64,000 bases of DNA from Opitutaceae bacterium BACL24 MAG-120322-bin51 (GCA_905182465.1 CAJJBI010000003.1:1-64000); one strand, 5' to 3'; shown: positions 30,158-45,642, counted from the stretch's first letter. Program-made: numbers and translations. Notes: a model not told the origin generated them from the sequence alone.

Positions 30158-30904
30158 TTATAGGCCTGCAAAGAAGGTATGAATGGCCTTTATCGCGAGA
30201 TCAGATTGCTCAAGGTGAGGCATGTGAGATGCATTTGGTATAGTAATACGGGAAGCGTGTGGCAAGACAGCCTGCATGCGCTGAGCAATGTTTGTATATT
30301 TCGTGTCTTTTTCGCCAGTTATGAGAAGGACAGGCACAGTAAGTTTGCCTAGTTCTGGCCAGAGATTAGGTGCATCGCCCTGGCCGAATTGACGTAAACT
30401 TTTGGCTAGGCCTATGCTAGTGTTTTTTAGGCGATTAGCCTGCATGGAGGCTCGCAGATTATCGCTTATATGCTTTTGGCTACGTATTAGAGGCGTCTCT
30501 TGCCAGAATTCTAGGAATGCTTGCATACCGAGTCGCTCAATGGAATCTGCGAGTTCGGCGTCGGCAATACGGCGATTAGCACGCTCGGTCTCGTCTTCGA
30601 TCCCAGGGTTACCACTGATCAGGATGAGTGTATCCCATACTTCGGGGTGATATGCCGCATGAAGAAGAGCGGCTCTTGCGCCCATCGAATAGCCTAGGAG
30701 GATTTTTTGAGTAGTGTCTGATGGCTGATGATGGGTGATTACTTTGTTGATATAATCAACAGTGCCTTGTGGAGAGCAGTCTAGCTGAGATCCAGGGCCA
30801 TGTCCTGGTAGTTCGGGGCAGTGCCATTCGCCGCCGACTTGTTGCGCGAGCGGTAGAAAGTCGGCACCGCAACCAGTAAAACCGTGGAGTGCAAGTATAG
30901 ACAT
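30158..30904 (-). CDS. MenH-like alpha/beta hydrolase
   Basis: A 248-residue hydrolase with the catalytic triad visible as Ser73 (GYSMGAR), Asp200 (GEKDTKY) and His227 (ASHMPHLE). The opening LALHGFTGCGADF and the ELPGHGPG segment fit 2-succinyl-6-hydroxy-2,4-cyclohexadiene-1-carboxylate synthase (MenH) of menaquinone synthesis. No men genes are adjacent, so it may instead be a general hydrolase of the same family. A terminator hairpin lies between ppiB and this gene, 33 bases before its start codon. Confidence 0.8.
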   Translation of the reverse strand: MSILALHGFTGCGADFLPLAQQVGGEWHCPELPGHGPGSQLDCSPQGTVDYINKVITHHQPSDTTQKILLGYSMGARAALLHAAYHPEVWDTLILISGNPGIEDETERANRRIADAELADSIERLGMQAFLEFWQETPLIRSQKHISDNLRASMQANRLKNTSIGLAKSLRQFGQGDAPNLWPELGKLTVPVLLITGEKDTKYTNIAQRMQAVLPHASRITIPNASHMPHLEQSDLAIKAIHTFFAGL

Positions 30905-30936
30905 TTGAGGACAAATATTTAAGAGTTCTTATTGTA

Positions 30937-30976
30937 GAGTAAAATACAAAAAGCGGCTACGTTTCCGAAGCCGCTT
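30937..30976 (-). terminator. Terminator-like hairpin downstream of ppiB
   Basis: Arms AAGCGGCT (30951-30958) and AGCCGCTT (30969-30976) pair perfectly and can extend inside the loop with two more GC pairs. On the minus strand the hairpin is followed by TTTGTATTTT. It ends the ilvC-side or hemC operon after ppiB and lies 33 bases before the menH-like start. Confidence 0.75.
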
Positions 30977-31053
30977 AAAATATAATTACATGATCTATCT
31001 TCTCCCTGCGTTCTCAATTGGAGTGGGCGGCCCAATCCATGATTACTGACGAA

Positions 31054-31521
31054 CTACTCGCAGATTGTCGCGGATATGATCTTCTGGTCATCGATGGGGC
31101 GATCACCGGCACCTTTTTTGACACTTTCGAGTTTTTCGACGACATCCATGCCTTCGGTGACTTCACCGAAGATGGTGTGTCTCATGTGAAGGTGAGGAGT
31201 GGCTACGGTAGTAATAAAAAACTGGCTACCATTAGTGCCTGGGCCTGCGTTGGCCATAGCTAGAATACCAGCTTTGTCGAACTTTAGATCACGGGCGCAT
31301 TCGTCTTCAAAGTTTTTGCCCCATATAGATTCACCTCCACGGCCTGTGCCAGTGGGGTCGCCGCCTTGAATCATGAATTGTTCAATAATACGGTGAAAGA
31401 TGACGCCATTGTAGTAGCCATTCTTGCAGTGCGTAGTGAAGTTTTCACAGGTTTTTGGTGCAACGTCAGCGAAGAGGTCGAATGTGATGGAGCCTTGGGT
31501 AGTTTCGAGTATGACTTTCAT
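31054..31521 (-). CDS. ppiB: Cyclophilin-type peptidyl-prolyl isomerase
   Basis: Speeds cis-trans isomerisation of proline peptide bonds. The 155-residue product has no signal peptide, so it is likely cytoplasmic. Cyclophilin landmarks are VIFHRIIEQFMIQGGDPTGTG, ILAMANAGPGTNGSQFFITT and TPHLHMRHTIFGEVTEGMDVVEKL, the last including the conserved cyclosporin-site surroundings. It follows the cobA-hemD fusion gene by 62 bases on the same strand and is likely the last gene of that unit. Confidence 0.92.
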   Translation of the reverse strand: MKVILETTQGSITFDLFADVAPKTCENFTTHCKNGYYNGVIFHRIIEQFMIQGGDPTGTGRGGESIWGKNFEDECARDLKFDKAGILAMANAGPGTNGSQFFITTVATPHLHMRHTIFGEVTEGMDVVEKLESVKKGAGDRPIDDQKIISATICE

Positions 31522-31583
31522 AGTTATAGAAGTTAGTGATTAGAATTTTAAGATTTTGGCGTTCTTAAGACCTTAGAGCAAAC

Positions 31584-33113
31584 TCATTTCAGGTGAGAGA
31601 TTGTTTCAACGACGAAATGTTCTAAGCTGGATTGAGTGGCCTCGAAAGCAACTGGAAGTTTGAGTTCTTTCAGGGTTTTTGTGGTGAGAGGTCCGATACT
31701 GCCAAAGGTTGGCTTGCGCGCACCTGGCTCTAGTCTGAGTGACTCGTGTTGCTCGACAAAAGACTTTACAGTAGAGGAACTGGTGAAGAGCACGGCATCG
31801 GCACCTTCCTTGCGGAAGCGTTCTGCTGAGGGTTCATGGCTGAGGTCGGTTTTACTGGTTCGATAGAGTGGTAGGGTATCGACGATGGCACGGCCTTTGT
31901 CGGACTCTAGGCGCGCGACAAGGTTGTCGCGGTTTTGGTTGCCCGTTACGACGAGTAACTGAACGCTTTCGACTCCTTCGTTTTCTATCAGTTCCTTGGC
32001 TAGGGCATCCGCATTAGCCTGTTTTGGAACGAGGTCGACCTTGAGCTTATGTTTCTCGATCTCGCGCGCGGTTGCGGCTCCGACCGCGGCTATACGCATG
32101 GGGCCAAGGCAGCGGATATCGTCGTAAGCTTTATAGAAGAGGTCGAAGAAGTTTTTCACGCCATTCGCGCTAGTGAAGATGATCCATTCGTAAACAGCGA
32201 TGCCTGCGAGGACTTCGCTCACTCGTTGGCCATCGAAATGCTGCTCTACTGAGATAAAAGGAAGCTCAATAACTTCGGCACCTTGATCGGCGAGCATTTG
32301 CGTGAGTTGACCAGCCTGCTCTCGGGCCCGTGTGACGACGATACGTTTACCAAAGAGTGGGCGACCTTCAAACCATTCGGTTTTGGCCCGATGGGCAACG
32401 ACTTCGCCAATAATGATCATGGAGGGTGCGCCGAGACCAGAGGCCTCGAGATCTTCTACAATGGTGTCTAGGGTGCCGTAAACGGAGCGTTGCCGGTTGA
32501 GTGTGGCCCATTCGACTATAGCAACGGGAGTGGTTCCAATCATGCCGCCTTCTTTTAACTCGGTAGTGATCCGTGGCAGTTGACCGACGCCCATGTAGAG
32601 ACAGAGTGTACCTTTAGTTTTGGCATACACTCTGAAGTCGATGCTGAGCGTGTGTTTTTCCGGATTTTCGTGACCGGTTAGAAAGGTAATAGCTGAGCTG
32701 TAATCCCTGTGTGAGAGGGGAATTCCAGTGTATGCGGCCGTGGCGAGGGCGGCAGTTACACCGGGGACGACCTCGAAGGGGATTTTATCGATTTGTAGCT
32801 CATCGATTTCTTCTCCACCTCGACCAAATACGTAGGGATCACCACCTTTAAGGCGGACGACTTGTTTTCCTTTGTTGGCACGGTCGACGAGAATCTCTTC
32901 GATCTCATCCTGCGGGATGGAGTGGCGGCCTGCGCTCTTGCCTACGTAGATCTTCTCGGAATCTGGTTTTGTCCAATCGAGTAGTTTTGAATTAGCGAGA
33001 TAGTCGTAAACGATGACATCAGCGAGCTCGAGGAGCTCACGTGCGCGGACAGTAACGAGACCTGGATCCCCAGGGCCTGCGCCAATTAGATAAACTTTTC
33101 CTTTTACTGACAT
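31584..33113 (-). CDS. cobA-hemD: Uroporphyrinogen-III methyltransferase / uroporphyrinogen-III synthase fusion
   Basis: A bifunctional 509-residue enzyme at the heme/siroheme branch point. The N-terminal half (about 1-245) is the SAM-dependent methyltransferase: [45 protein letters not shown] and the C-terminal SMIIIGEVV. The C-terminal half (about 255-509) is HemD, with [40 protein letters not shown] and [12 protein letters not shown]. HemD cyclises the linear tetrapyrrole made by HemC. Only 3 bases separate it from hemC, a translationally coupled operon. A methyltransferase with the synthase on one chain is common in several phyla. Confidence 0.92.
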   Translation of the reverse strand: MSVKGKVYLIGAGPGDPGLVTVRARELLELADVIVYDYLANSKLLDWTKPDSEKIYVGKSAGRHSIPQDEIEEILVDRANKGKQVVRLKGGDPYVFGRGGEEIDELQIDKIPFEVVPGVTAALATAAYTGIPLSHRDYSSAITFLTGHENPEKHTLSIDFRVYAKTKGTLCLYMGVGQLPRITTELKEGGMIGTTPVAIVEWATLNRQRSVYGTLDTIVEDLEASGLGAPSMIIIGEVVAHRAKTEWFEGRPLFGKRIVVTRAREQAGQLTQMLADQGAEVIELPFISVEQHFDGQRVSEVLAGIAVYEWIIFTSANGVKNFFDLFYKAYDDIRCLGPMRIAAVGAATAREIEKHKLKVDLVPKQANADALAKELIENEGVESVQLLVVTGNQNRDNLVARLESDKGRAIVDTLPLYRTSKTDLSHEPSAERFRKEGADAVLFTSSSTVKSFVEQHESLRLEPGARKPTFGSIGPLTTKTLKELKLPVAFEATQSSLEHFVVETISHLK

Positions 33114-33116
33114 ACT

Positions 33117-33974
33117 TTAAGTAATAGCGAGCTGCTCCATGACAAGCTCGAGCTCGGGCTCAACCTGATCGAGTGCCGTTAGCGTGATCTCGAAAGTGCG
33201 GTGCCCGACTTCTGGATGATAGATGCGAAAGAGACCTTCTTTATAGTAAGCACCGACAGGGATCTGGCAACCGCTCCCGAGTCGTTTTAGGAAGGCTTTT
33301 TCTAAGGTCACGGCTAGTTTAGTGTCAGTGCAGAAAAGGTCTTTGTATTTGGCGAGGTCTTCGGTTCGGCACTGCACAGCAATGGCCGCTTGTCCAGGGG
33401 CGGGGACGACTTGTTCGACGGCTAGCTCCAGAAACTCGAGGCCGTCGAATGCTGCGATGTCTAGGCGATCGAGACCGGCTGCAGCGAGTAGGCTGGCCTC
33501 GCATTCGCCGGCTGCGATTTTTCGCAAGCGAGTGCCGACGTTACCACGAATAGTTGTCCATTTTGCTTCTGGATAAAGGAGGCCAGCTTGAACTCGGCGA
33601 CGCGGGCTGCTGGAGGCGATGGTTTGTGGGTTGGGGGAGTCTTTGCGATGAACAAGGACGTCATTGACCCGAGCTCGTGACAGGTAGCCAGCGATGGCTA
33701 GTCCCCCGGGCAATGTGGTTGGCATGTCCTTCGCGCTGTGAACTGCTAGCTCGGCGCGTCCCTCGATAAGGGCATCTTCCAGCTCTTTGGTAAAAAGCCC
33801 GATCCCGCCACGTTTTTCAAGTGACCAGTTCAGACGTTCGTCTACTTGTGTAGAGAGTTCTAGATTCTCATAGCTTCCTTCAGGTAGCTTTTCTGCTAAG
33901 CATGCACGCACCATCTCTGTCTGCTTGAGAGCAAGCGGACTCTTGCGAGTTGCGATGAGTGTAGTTGCGGTCAT
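33117..33974 (-). CDS. hemC: Porphobilinogen deaminase HemC
   Basis: Polymerises four porphobilinogen units into hydroxymethylbilane. The 285-residue product shows IATRKSPLALKQTEMV (about 7-22), the SAKDMPTTLP segment, SSPRRRVQAGLLYPEA, TIRGNVGTRLRK and the dipyrromethane-cofactor cysteine Cys236 (GSGCQIPVGAY). It is slightly shorter than the usual 300-315 residues because the C-terminal domain is trimmed. The start codon (33972-33974) lies directly after the T-tract of a terminator-like hairpin, so its own leader would be minimal. It is first in the hemC, cobA-hemD, ppiB unit. Confidence 0.92.
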   Translation of the reverse strand: MTATTLIATRKSPLALKQTEMVRACLAEKLPEGSYENLELSTQVDERLNWSLEKRGGIGLFTKELEDALIEGRAELAVHSAKDMPTTLPGGLAIAGYLSRARVNDVLVHRKDSPNPQTIASSSPRRRVQAGLLYPEAKWTTIRGNVGTRLRKIAAGECEASLLAAAGLDRLDIAAFDGLEFLELAVEQVVPAPGQAAIAVQCRTEDLAKYKDLFCTDTKLAVTLEKAFLKRLGSGCQIPVGAYYKEGLFRIYHPEVGHRTFEITLTALDQVEPELELVMEQLAIT

Positions 33975-34014
33975 AAACTAAAAAGCGATCGTCAGACTAT
34001 TCCGACGACCGCTT
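33975..34014 (-). terminator. Terminator-like hairpin between ilvC and hemC
   Basis: Arms around 33984-33993 (with AAAGCGATCGTC) and 34004-34014 (GACGACCGCTT) form a stem with one mismatch around a ten-base loop. On the minus strand it is followed by TTTTAGTTTATG, whose ATG is the hemC start. It probably ends ilvC transcripts, but it overlaps the hemC leader. Confidence 0.6.
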
Positions 34015-34036
34015 GAAGTTTCAAATATGAAATTAC

Positions 34037-35065
34037 CTAGTTATAGGAAGCTTGCGAACCGCCAATGTTTCGCTTTTTGACCCAAGGCATGAGCGAACGT
34101 AGGCGCTCGCCGGTTTTCTCGATTGGATGGTTTTGTCCGTCCTTGATGAACTGCTTGTATCTTGGAAGGCCAGCCTTGTATTCATTGACCCAGTTTTTGG
34201 TGAACTTTCCAGTTTGGATATCCTTGAGGATTGCCTTCATCGCCTTACGTGAGGATGCATTGATTACACGCGGGCCCGAGATGTAGTCGCCCCATTCAGC
34301 CGTTTCGGAGATAGAGAAACGCATGCCAGAAACACCTGATTCAACCATGAGGTCGACAATAAGCTTCAACTCGTGCAAGCACTCGAAGTAAGCCATTTCT
34401 GGTTGGTAGCCTGCTTCAACAAGGGTATCGAAGCCCGCCATGACGAGTTCCGAGGCACCACCGCAAAGAACAGCTTGCTCACCGAAGAGGTCAGTTTCGC
34501 ACTCTTCCTTGAAAGTTGTCTGAATGACGCCGGCACGTGTGCCACCAACGCCCTTTGCCCATGCAAGGGCAACCTTCTTCGCTTCGCGGGAAGATCCCTT
34601 GTTGACCGCGATGAGAGCTGGAACACCTTTGCCTTCAACGAATTGGCTACGAACAACGTGTCCTGGACCCTTAGGGGCGACCATGATAACGTCAATGCCC
34701 TTTGGTGCCTCGATTAGACCAAAATGGATGGCAAGGCCGTGAGTGAAGGCAAGAGTTTTACCTTTTTCTAAGTTAGGAAGTATATCGTTCTCGTAAACCT
34801 CAGCCTGCTTCATGTCGGGCACGGCAATCATGATGACGTCAGCGAGCTTTACAGCTTCAGCAGTTTCGTAAACTTTGAAACCTTGTTTACGTGCGACTGG
34901 CGCAGACTTGCTTTTTTTGTAGAGGCCAATGATTACATTGAGACCACTGTCCTTAAGGTTTTGGGCGTGTGCGTGACCCTGAGAACCGTAACCAATGATG
35001 GCGAGGGTCTTCTTTTTGATGACGCGAAGGTCGGCGTCTTTATCTGTATAGACTTTAGCAGGCAT
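34037..35065 (-). CDS. ilvC: Ketol-acid reductoisomerase IlvC
   Basis: Converts acetolactate and acetohydroxybutyrate to the dihydroxy acids of valine and isoleucine synthesis, using NAD(P)H and Mg2+. The 342-residue class I enzyme has a Rossmann [13 protein letters not shown] motif near residue 26, the nucleotide-specificity loop [43 protein letters not shown] with the metal-binding Asp/Glu, and the C-terminal knotted helices ([11 protein letters not shown]). It lies 185 bases behind ilvN on the same strand. The catalytic large subunit gene (ilvB) is not in the window. Confidence 0.95.
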   Translation of the reverse strand: MPAKVYTDKDADLRVIKKKTLAIIGYGSQGHAHAQNLKDSGLNVIIGLYKKSKSAPVARKQGFKVYETAEAVKLADVIMIAVPDMKQAEVYENDILPNLEKGKTLAFTHGLAIHFGLIEAPKGIDVIMVAPKGPGHVVRSQFVEGKGVPALIAVNKGSSREAKKVALAWAKGVGGTRAGVIQTTFKEECETDLFGEQAVLCGGASELVMAGFDTLVEAGYQPEMAYFECLHELKLIVDLMVESGVSGMRFSISETAEWGDYISGPRVINASSRKAMKAILKDIQTGKFTKNWVNEYKAGLPRYKQFIKDGQNHPIEKTGERLRSLMPWVKKRNIGGSQASYN

Positions 35066-35250
35066 ATTTATCGTTGTTTGTGGAAGCCTTTATTGCGCTC
35101 CCTGGTTAATGAAATTGTGACTTAGCGCGAAAGCGCGGAGATGGTGAATTTGAAAAATTTGCCCCGAAGGGGTGATGGAAGCATGTGCCCTCTGCGCGCT
35201 GAGTGAACAAAACTGACGTATTTCGAAAGGAGATGTCTGAGTAAAACTGA

Positions 35251-35724
35251 TTAGCCGCGCTTGAGTGCGAGGTTTCCAGTGCGCGCCATCTCGATGATAC
35301 CGTAGGGCTCGATTAGGTTGAGAAATGCCGTTACCTTGTTGCCATTGCCTGTCATCTCGATGTTAACGCTCCCTGGTGCAACATCGATGATCTTGGCGCG
35401 GAAAATATCGCAGACTTGCATGAGCTCGGAGCGTTGGCCAGCAGATGCAGTGACTTTTAGCATGACGAGTTCGCGTTCGGTCGCTTGGCCATCGGCAAAG
35501 TTTGTTACCTCAAGCACGTTGATCAGTTTGTTAACCTGCTTGATCGCCTGGTCTAGATTGTCAGTGTCGCCCACAATAGTCGCAGTAATACGCGAAAGCT
35601 TGTTATCCATCATCGGACCCACATTCAGAGTCTCTATATTGAAACCGCGACCGCTGAACATACCAGCGATGCGGGTGAGAACTCCGAATTTATTTTCGAC
35701 GAGGATTGATATGATGTGGCGCAT
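35251..35724 (-). CDS. ilvN: Acetolactate synthase small (regulatory) subunit IlvN
   Basis: Regulatory subunit of acetohydroxyacid synthase, giving valine feedback control. The 157-residue product starts with the ACT domain (HIISILVENKFGVLTRIAGMFSGRGFNIETLNVG), followed by a second ACT-like region with SAGQRSELMQVCDIFRAKIIDV and EMTGNGNKVTAFLNLIEPYGIIEMARTG. The length is standard. It is upstream of ilvC in the same orientation, as in many bacteria. The tRNA-Val gene lies 45 bases upstream, and no promoter is obvious. Confidence 0.93.
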   Translation of the reverse strand: MRHIISILVENKFGVLTRIAGMFSGRGFNIETLNVGPMMDNKLSRITATIVGDTDNLDQAIKQVNKLINVLEVTNFADGQATERELVMLKVTASAGQRSELMQVCDIFRAKIIDVAPGSVNIEMTGNGNKVTAFLNLIEPYGIIEMARTGNLALKRG

Positions 35725-35769
35725 AATGGAACGATGATTAATTACTTAATCTCCGATTCGGCGTTAATA

Positions 35770-35846
35770 TGGTAGACGGTGAGGGATTCGAACCCACGAC
35801 CCCTTCGGTGTAAACGAAGTGCTCTAACCAGCTGAGCTAACCGTCC
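35770..35846 (-). tRNA. tRNA-Val (anticodon UAC)
   Basis: Reading on the minus strand, the acceptor stem GGACGGT pairs with ACCGTCT (one G-U at the first position). The D arm is TAGCTCAGCTGGTTAGAGCA, and the anticodon stem-loop is CTTCG-TTTACAC-CGAAG with anticodon TAC (Val). The T arm GTGGGTTCGAATCCCTCAC closes the fold. The 3' CCA is encoded (TGG at 35770-35772 on the plus strand), so the span is 77 bases. Confidence 0.95.
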
Positions 35847-35923
35847 AATTTAAGAGAACGAAAAACATGCCGTTGCTGGTAAGTGAATCAAGCCTATTTT
35901 TTGGACTAAATCAAATTGAGTAT

Positions 35924-38494
<2,571 letters not shown>

Positions 38495-38594
38495 GGGATT
38501 TTAAAACGGTATTTTGAAAAATTAAAAAATAGGATTAAGAATGAAGGAAATACTTCGATTCGGTGATCCGGATTAATTTCTAATTCTAATTATT

Positions 38595-41171
<2,577 letters not shown>

Positions 41172-41362
41172 CTACTAAAAAGTGCTCGTTTCGTTTATTT
41201 TTTAAATAACTGCTTATCAGTATTTTAAAAAAAATATTAACCCTCTTTTTTTCTACTTCCAAGAATCCCAAGAGAGGGACTGATTTTTAAGTAAATATTG
41301 GGGGAAAATGACTATTTAGCTTTTAAGTTTACTTCTATAGTCATGAGCCTAAGTTAATAGCC

Positions 41363-41779
41363 GTGAAGCTTTCTCATAAACTAGAATATGCTTGCCGTGT
41401 CTTGGCACAACTTGGCCGTACTTACGGGCAGGATAAACTTGCGCACATCGAGACCTTGGCCACCGCAGAGGTGATCCCAGCCAATTATTTGGTGCAGATT
41501 CTCAATGAATTACGTGGCGCAGGATTGATTGTAAGTAAGCGCGGCAAGCAAGGTGGATATGCCTTGGCTCGTGCCCCACGAAAGATCTCGCTAACTCAAA
41601 TAGTGGAAGCGGTAGACGGCGAGCTACTTGAGCGTAGTTTTGAGAATTCTGGCCATTCTGGCGCACGTGTCGCTTCGATCTGGAGTGATGTGGGAGAATG
41701 CTTTGAAGCTAAGGTGAGTGCATACACGCTGGATGACTTTATTGTTAAAGATGCCGACGTAGAGATGTATTACATCTAA
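41363..41779 (+). CDS. Rrf2-family transcriptional regulator
   Basis: A 138-residue regulator with the Rrf2 layout: MKLSHKLEYACRVLAQLG at the N-terminus, a winged helix (IPANYLVQILNELRGAGLIVSKRGKQGGYALARAP) and a dimerisation helix (ISLTQIVEAVDGELLE). The IscR-type set of three clustered cysteines is absent. The only cysteines are Cys11 and Cys113, so an Fe-S cluster is not supported. It starts with GTG (41363). Its targets are unknown, although cysteine or redox control is common in this family. It is divergent from gyrB. Confidence 0.85.
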   Translation: MKLSHKLEYACRVLAQLGRTYGQDKLAHIETLATAEVIPANYLVQILNELRGAGLIVSKRGKQGGYALARAPRKISLTQIVEAVDGELLERSFENSGHSGARVASIWSDVGECFEAKVSAYTLDDFIVKDADVEMYYI

Positions 41780-41798
41780 TCTCATCAAACGAGATTAG
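41776..41798 (+). terminator. Terminator-like hairpin after the Rrf2 gene
   Basis: A perfect 8-bp stem (41776-41783 with 41791-41798) around a seven-base loop overlaps the stop codon of the Rrf2 gene. The following GTGGGTTTAAAG is only weakly T-rich, so termination efficiency is uncertain. Confidence 0.45.
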
Positions 41799-41889
41799 GT
41801 GGGTTTAAAGTCGTGAATACAAAAGGTGCTAAGTGATTTGTTTGCTTCCTTTGCCCCGTTCACAATTAGACCCCTCAATTTGAGACCGC

Positions 41890-43704
41890 CTAAAAGTCCC
41901 AAAAAATCGGCACGACGGTCACGGTTACCGCGAAACAGATGATGTTCAACGGAAGCCCGACTTTCGTGAAATCGAAGAAGCGATAGCCCCCGACGCCATA
42001 GACGTAAGTATTAGTTTGATATCCAATAGGTGTAGCAAAGCTGGCTGAGGCCGCAATACAGCTGGCGACAACAAAGGGACGTGGGTCGACACCTAATGTC
42101 ACCGCGATTCCTAGCGCAATTGGTATCATCAAGGCGACGGCTGCATTATTGGATAGAAACTCAGTAAAGGTCGAAGTGATCACGTAGATTAACGCGAGCA
42201 TGATGACGTTTTGAAGATGTGCAGGCGCGAATTGACCGACTAAACCAGTCATATTCTCGGCAATCAATAGGCTAGCTCCTGTCGAGTCCATTGCCTGGCC
42301 AAGTGCGAGCATTCCAAAGATAATTATTAAGATGCTCCATTCGACAGATGCGTATGCATCTTTCGCCTTCATACAGCCGGTCAACAATATGATGGCGACG
42401 CCAAGGCAAACTGCGGATACAATCGGAACAAGATTGAGTGTAGCCATGGTAACGATGCCGATGGTCGTAGCGATGGCGATGGGCATCTTGATACGCAGGC
42501 TACGGGCGGGCACGCGTGGGCGGTCGAGGATAATGATTTCGTCGCTATTGGCCAAAGAATCAATCGATGCGGTTGAGCCCATCATGAGTAGCGTGTCGCC
42601 CGCTTGCAGGCGTAAGTTAGAAAGGCGCTCGCGTTGGTTGGTGCCTTTACGGTGTACAGCCACCACAACCATACGGAAGCGTTGGCGGAAGTTGATCTCG
42701 CCAAGGGTTGAACCAGCAATCGAAGCGTGTGGCGACACCACACCTTCGACCAATGCACCTTCGTCGGTGACAATAGTTTCTAGGCCTTCGGCCAGTTCGG
42801 TTTGTATGGTGATGCCCTTCATCGAATGGGCTTCGGCTACACCTGAAGGGCGACAGGCCAGAACTAAGCGATCGCCATATTGTAGTTGATGATCTCTCGG
42901 GTCGCCAGGCACTGCGATACCGTGGCGAACAATTTCTAACAAGCGGATGCCATGCTTAAGGAGCTCGCCTTCCTTGGCGGTTTTTCCGTGAAGATCGGAA
43001 CCTGCACGAATAAAAGCTTCAGTGATGAATTCTTTTCGCTCTTCATCGCTCAGGATTGAAGTCAGCGTCTCACGGTGTGGCAGTAGTTTGTTGCCAAAGA
43101 GAACCAAGTATATAGACCCAAAGGCTAGAATCGGTAGCCCAACGGATGCCAATTCAAACATACCAATTGGAGCATGACCCGCATCCAATAAGATGCCACT
43201 AGCTAGGAGGTTAGTACTTGTACCTAGTAGAGTACAGGTACCACCAAAAATCGATGCGTAGGAAAGCGGTATTAGGAGCTTGGAGGAAGCCACACCCATT
43301 TCACGAGAGAGTGAGAGGATGACAGGCATGAGCACGATGACGACAGGCGTGTTGTTGACGAAGGCTGAAACACCCGCCACACCAAGAATCATAATAAACA
43401 TGAAGCCGCGGTAGGGTAGTTTAACAAGTTTCCTCAAGTAGCCAGTTATTAGGTCAATTGCGCCTGTCCGCTCAAGTGCCGCGCTGACGATAAACATACC
43501 CGCAATGGTCAGTGGCGCAGAGTTTCCAAAAACGCCTAGTGTTGCTTCAAGTGTCGGCAATGCATCGCTTTTAGTGAGCATACTAACAAACAGTAAAATG
43601 CCGAATACCGTTAGTGAAGTTAGGTCGGCAGAAATACGCTCCCAAATAAAGCTAACTATCGCAAAGGCGAGCAGTCCGAAAATGAATAGAATTTCCCAAG
43701 TCAT
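41890..43704 (-). CDS. SLC13-family permease with TrkA-C domains
   Basis: A 604-residue transporter of the DASS/ArsB-like group. Two membrane halves of about five helices each flank a central cytoplasmic region with two RCK_C/TrkA-C-like domains ([25 protein letters not shown] and [32 protein letters not shown]). Segments such as [18 protein letters not shown] (first half) and [16 protein letters not shown] (second half) are the duplicated helix-hairpin signatures of these carriers. The substrate cannot be settled by eye: dicarboxylate, sulfate or another anion are all possible. It lies 33 bases downstream of ctaG on the same strand. Confidence 0.85.
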   Translation of the reverse strand: MTWEILFIFGLLAFAIVSFIWERISADLTSLTVFGILLFVSMLTKSDALPTLEATLGVFGNSAPLTIAGMFIVSAALERTGAIDLITGYLRKLVKLPYRGFMFIMILGVAGVSAFVNNTPVVIVLMPVILSLSREMGVASSKLLIPLSYASIFGGTCTLLGTSTNLLASGILLDAGHAPIGMFELASVGLPILAFGSIYLVLFGNKLLPHRETLTSILSDEERKEFITEAFIRAGSDLHGKTAKEGELLKHGIRLLEIVRHGIAVPGDPRDHQLQYGDRLVLACRPSGVAEAHSMKGITIQTELAEGLETIVTDEGALVEGVVSPHASIAGSTLGEINFRQRFRMVVVAVHRKGTNQRERLSNLRLQAGDTLLMMGSTASIDSLANSDEIIILDRPRVPARSLRIKMPIAIATTIGIVTMATLNLVPIVSAVCLGVAIILLTGCMKAKDAYASVEWSILIIIFGMLALGQAMDSTGASLLIAENMTGLVGQFAPAHLQNVIMLALIYVITSTFTEFLSNNAAVALMIPIALGIAVTLGVDPRPFVVASCIAASASFATPIGYQTNTYVYGVGGYRFFDFTKVGLPLNIICFAVTVTVVPIFWDF

Positions 43705-43737
43705 TTAGCTAAATTTGAATAGACGGCTTATCTGTAG

Positions 43738-44526
43738 CTAGGAGGTGACTGGATCGTCGACTTCCTCACTCTTCGCCCAATTATAAAAGGAGATTGCCAG
43801 AATTGTAAGCGAAAAACCCATATTCACGACTTTCATAATGATTCCGCCAAGAATCTGGTCGTTGAGCGGATCCAGGTTGATGATTCGAGGTGCCCAAATG
43901 TAGGTAGGATAGATTGCTTCGCCAGCAAAAGAGAGGAAGGCGAATACAGGCAATTGCCCAACCATAAGAAGAAAGATTGCGAGCATGCGAATCCCATAGC
44001 CTGGGCGGGACACAAGCGTTGAATTCGTCAAATAAGGCCAGAGCATGATGAGGCCGAGTGAGAACATGGTCCAGTGTTCCAGTATATGAATGCGTTTATC
44101 TTGGAGCGCCGCTTCGTAGAGTGCTGGCACGTGCCAGACTGTGTAGACGAAAGTAAAGAGCAAACCGCCGCAGGCAGGATGCGTGAGGACGCTCATGATT
44201 TTTCGTAATAGTTTGGGCTTGAGTAACCAATCTATCAGCCACGCGGGCGTACCGTAAATAAATAGAGTTGTAGAGGTATAAATGAGCAACATGTGTTGCA
44301 GCATATGTGCGCTGAAGAGGAATTGTTCGCCCAGTTGGTCAAGAGGGGAGCCGACCGCGAGATAAGTGATTACTAGCCCTAAATAAAACAAGATGCATTG
44401 GCGCAGCGGAAAATTGGTTCCCGTAGCGATCCGGTTTCGTAGTGGCCCAATCGCTAGAGCATACAACCAGCCCGCACCCAGTAGGGTGATGAGTAGAAAA
44501 GGTTCAGTATGCCAGTGCAGTTGCAT
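43738..44526 (-). CDS. ctaG: Cytochrome c oxidase assembly protein CtaG (caa3 type)
   Basis: A 262-residue inner-membrane protein with about seven helices and conserved histidines: HWHTEPF at the start, [12 protein letters not shown] (around 90), [13 protein letters not shown] and [15 protein letters not shown]. This is the caa3-type CtaG used for oxidase copper loading in Bacillus-like systems, distinct from Cox11. It is coded directly downstream of the oxidase subunits. It probably belongs to the same operon as coxB-coxA-coxC-coxD. Confidence 0.9.
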   Translation of the reverse strand: MQLHWHTEPFLLITLLGAGWLYALAIGPLRNRIATGTNFPLRQCILFYLGLVITYLAVGSPLDQLGEQFLFSAHMLQHMLLIYTSTTLFIYGTPAWLIDWLLKPKLLRKIMSVLTHPACGGLLFTFVYTVWHVPALYEAALQDKRIHILEHWTMFSLGLIMLWPYLTNSTLVSRPGYGIRMLAIFLLMVGQLPVFAFLSFAGEAIYPTYIWAPRIINLDPLNDQILGGIIMKVVNMGFSLTILAISFYNWAKSEEVDDPVTS

Positions 44527-44663
44527 CTTGCGAAGGATATGTCCGTTATACCCAGAGACGATTATAAAACGTATAAAGCTAGCTTGCTCGTTACCTCTAC
44601 CTGTAACTTAGACGGGTAGGTGGTCAGCCGGCACTCTTCGGGTAAACACCTGCACGCTAGAAA

Positions 44664-45020
44664 TTAGAACTGAGTGATTGCGTCCACGTCCACCCATTTA
44701 CGTGACAACAAAAAGCCGAGTGCTACGAAGGTGCCAGTCGCGATGACCATTCCCGTACCAAAAGCTAGCGTTAGAATCAATTTATCGTAGATTAAGTGCA
44801 TGAACCAAGCAACCACAGCGACAAACTTGAACAGCGATAGCGCTAACAGCGAAGTGAAGATAAAGATCGGATGGAAGGGCATGTAGACCAGGACCAGTTC
44901 GATGCCAGTGATGGCGGCTAGGACGAGTGCCAGATTAACGAAAGTGTGATATCTCTCGGTTTCGGTATCCTTATGGCTATCCGTAGCTACGGGCAGTGGA
45001 GTGTATTCAGTGTCTGTCAT
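44664..45020 (-). CDS. coxD: Cytochrome c oxidase subunit IV
   Basis: A small subunit of 118 residues with three membrane helices: [46 protein letters not shown] and a third with [11 protein letters not shown]. The [15 protein letters not shown] segment is typical of bacterial subunit IV (CyoD/CtaF-like). The ATG at 45018-45020 is chosen; an upstream frame adds 24 residues with no family match. It follows coxC by 10 bases. Confidence 0.9.
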   Translation of the reverse strand: MTDTEYTPLPVATDSHKDTETERYHTFVNLALVLAAITGIELVLVYMPFHPIFIFTSLLALSLFKFVAVVAWFMHLIYDKLILTLAFGTGMVIATGTFVALGFLLSRKWVDVDAITQF

Positions 45021-45030
45021 GGTGAAAAAA

Positions 45031-45642
45031 CTAGTGTAGCCCCGGGATGTATTCGATGAGATAGACTGCCGTGAAAATGATAATCCACACAATATCGACG
45101 AAGTGCCAATACAATCCAGCTACCTCGACATCGATCGCACTTTCGTGGGCATCCATTTTACCTGTGTAGGAATAGAAGTAGAGGCAGATTAACCAGAAAA
45201 CTCCGATCGCAACGTGGACACCATGCGTCCCCGTCATCATGTAGAAAGTTGATCCAAAGGTGTTAGTCGAAAGGGTGAGGCCCTCGTTTGTGAAGTGGGC
45301 AAACTCATAAACTTGGCAAGCCAAGAAAATAAGACCGAAGAAAATGACGCCAATCGTATTACGACGGAAGCTCTTCAATTCTCCCTTATGCATCGCTGAT
45401 ACTGCGAGTGCCATTAGGAACGAACTCATTAATAAAATGAAGGTAGAGAATGAAGTTAGCTCTAGGTCAAAAACCAGTAGAGGATCGTAGGACTCAGGAT
45501 AAAGCTTACGATAGATTAGGTGCGTCGAAATGAGCGTACCAAAAAACATGCAGTCCGATCCGAGGAAGAGCCACATGAGTAGCTTCTTGTTGTTGATAAC
45601 CAGACTGCCGTGGCCGTCCTCTTGGTGTTCTGTGTCAGACAT
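45031..45642 (-). CDS. coxC: Cytochrome c oxidase subunit III
   Basis: A 203-residue five-helix subunit III of the SCO/quinol-like short form: [23 protein letters not shown], the [21 protein letters not shown] helix, [18 protein letters not shown] and the final [29 protein letters not shown]. The His/Trp-rich last helix is the family signature. It lies between coxA and coxD in the operon. Confidence 0.93.
   Translation of the reverse strand: MSDTEHQEDGHGSLVINNKKLLMWLFLGSDCMFFGTLISTHLIYRKLYPESYDPLLVFDLELTSFSTFILLMSSFLMALAVSAMHKGELKSFRRNTIGVIFFGLIFLACQVYEFAHFTNEGLTLSTNTFGSTFYMMTGTHGVHVAIGVFWLICLYFYSYTGKMDAHESAIDVEVAGLYWHFVDIVWIIIFTAVYLIEYIPGLH

Noticed and set aside
35100-35180. Short GC repeats (GCGCGAAAGCGC and CCCCGAAGGGG) before ilvC
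   Set aside because: Each stem is short and lacks the length or spacing of a terminator or known leader; probably incidental.
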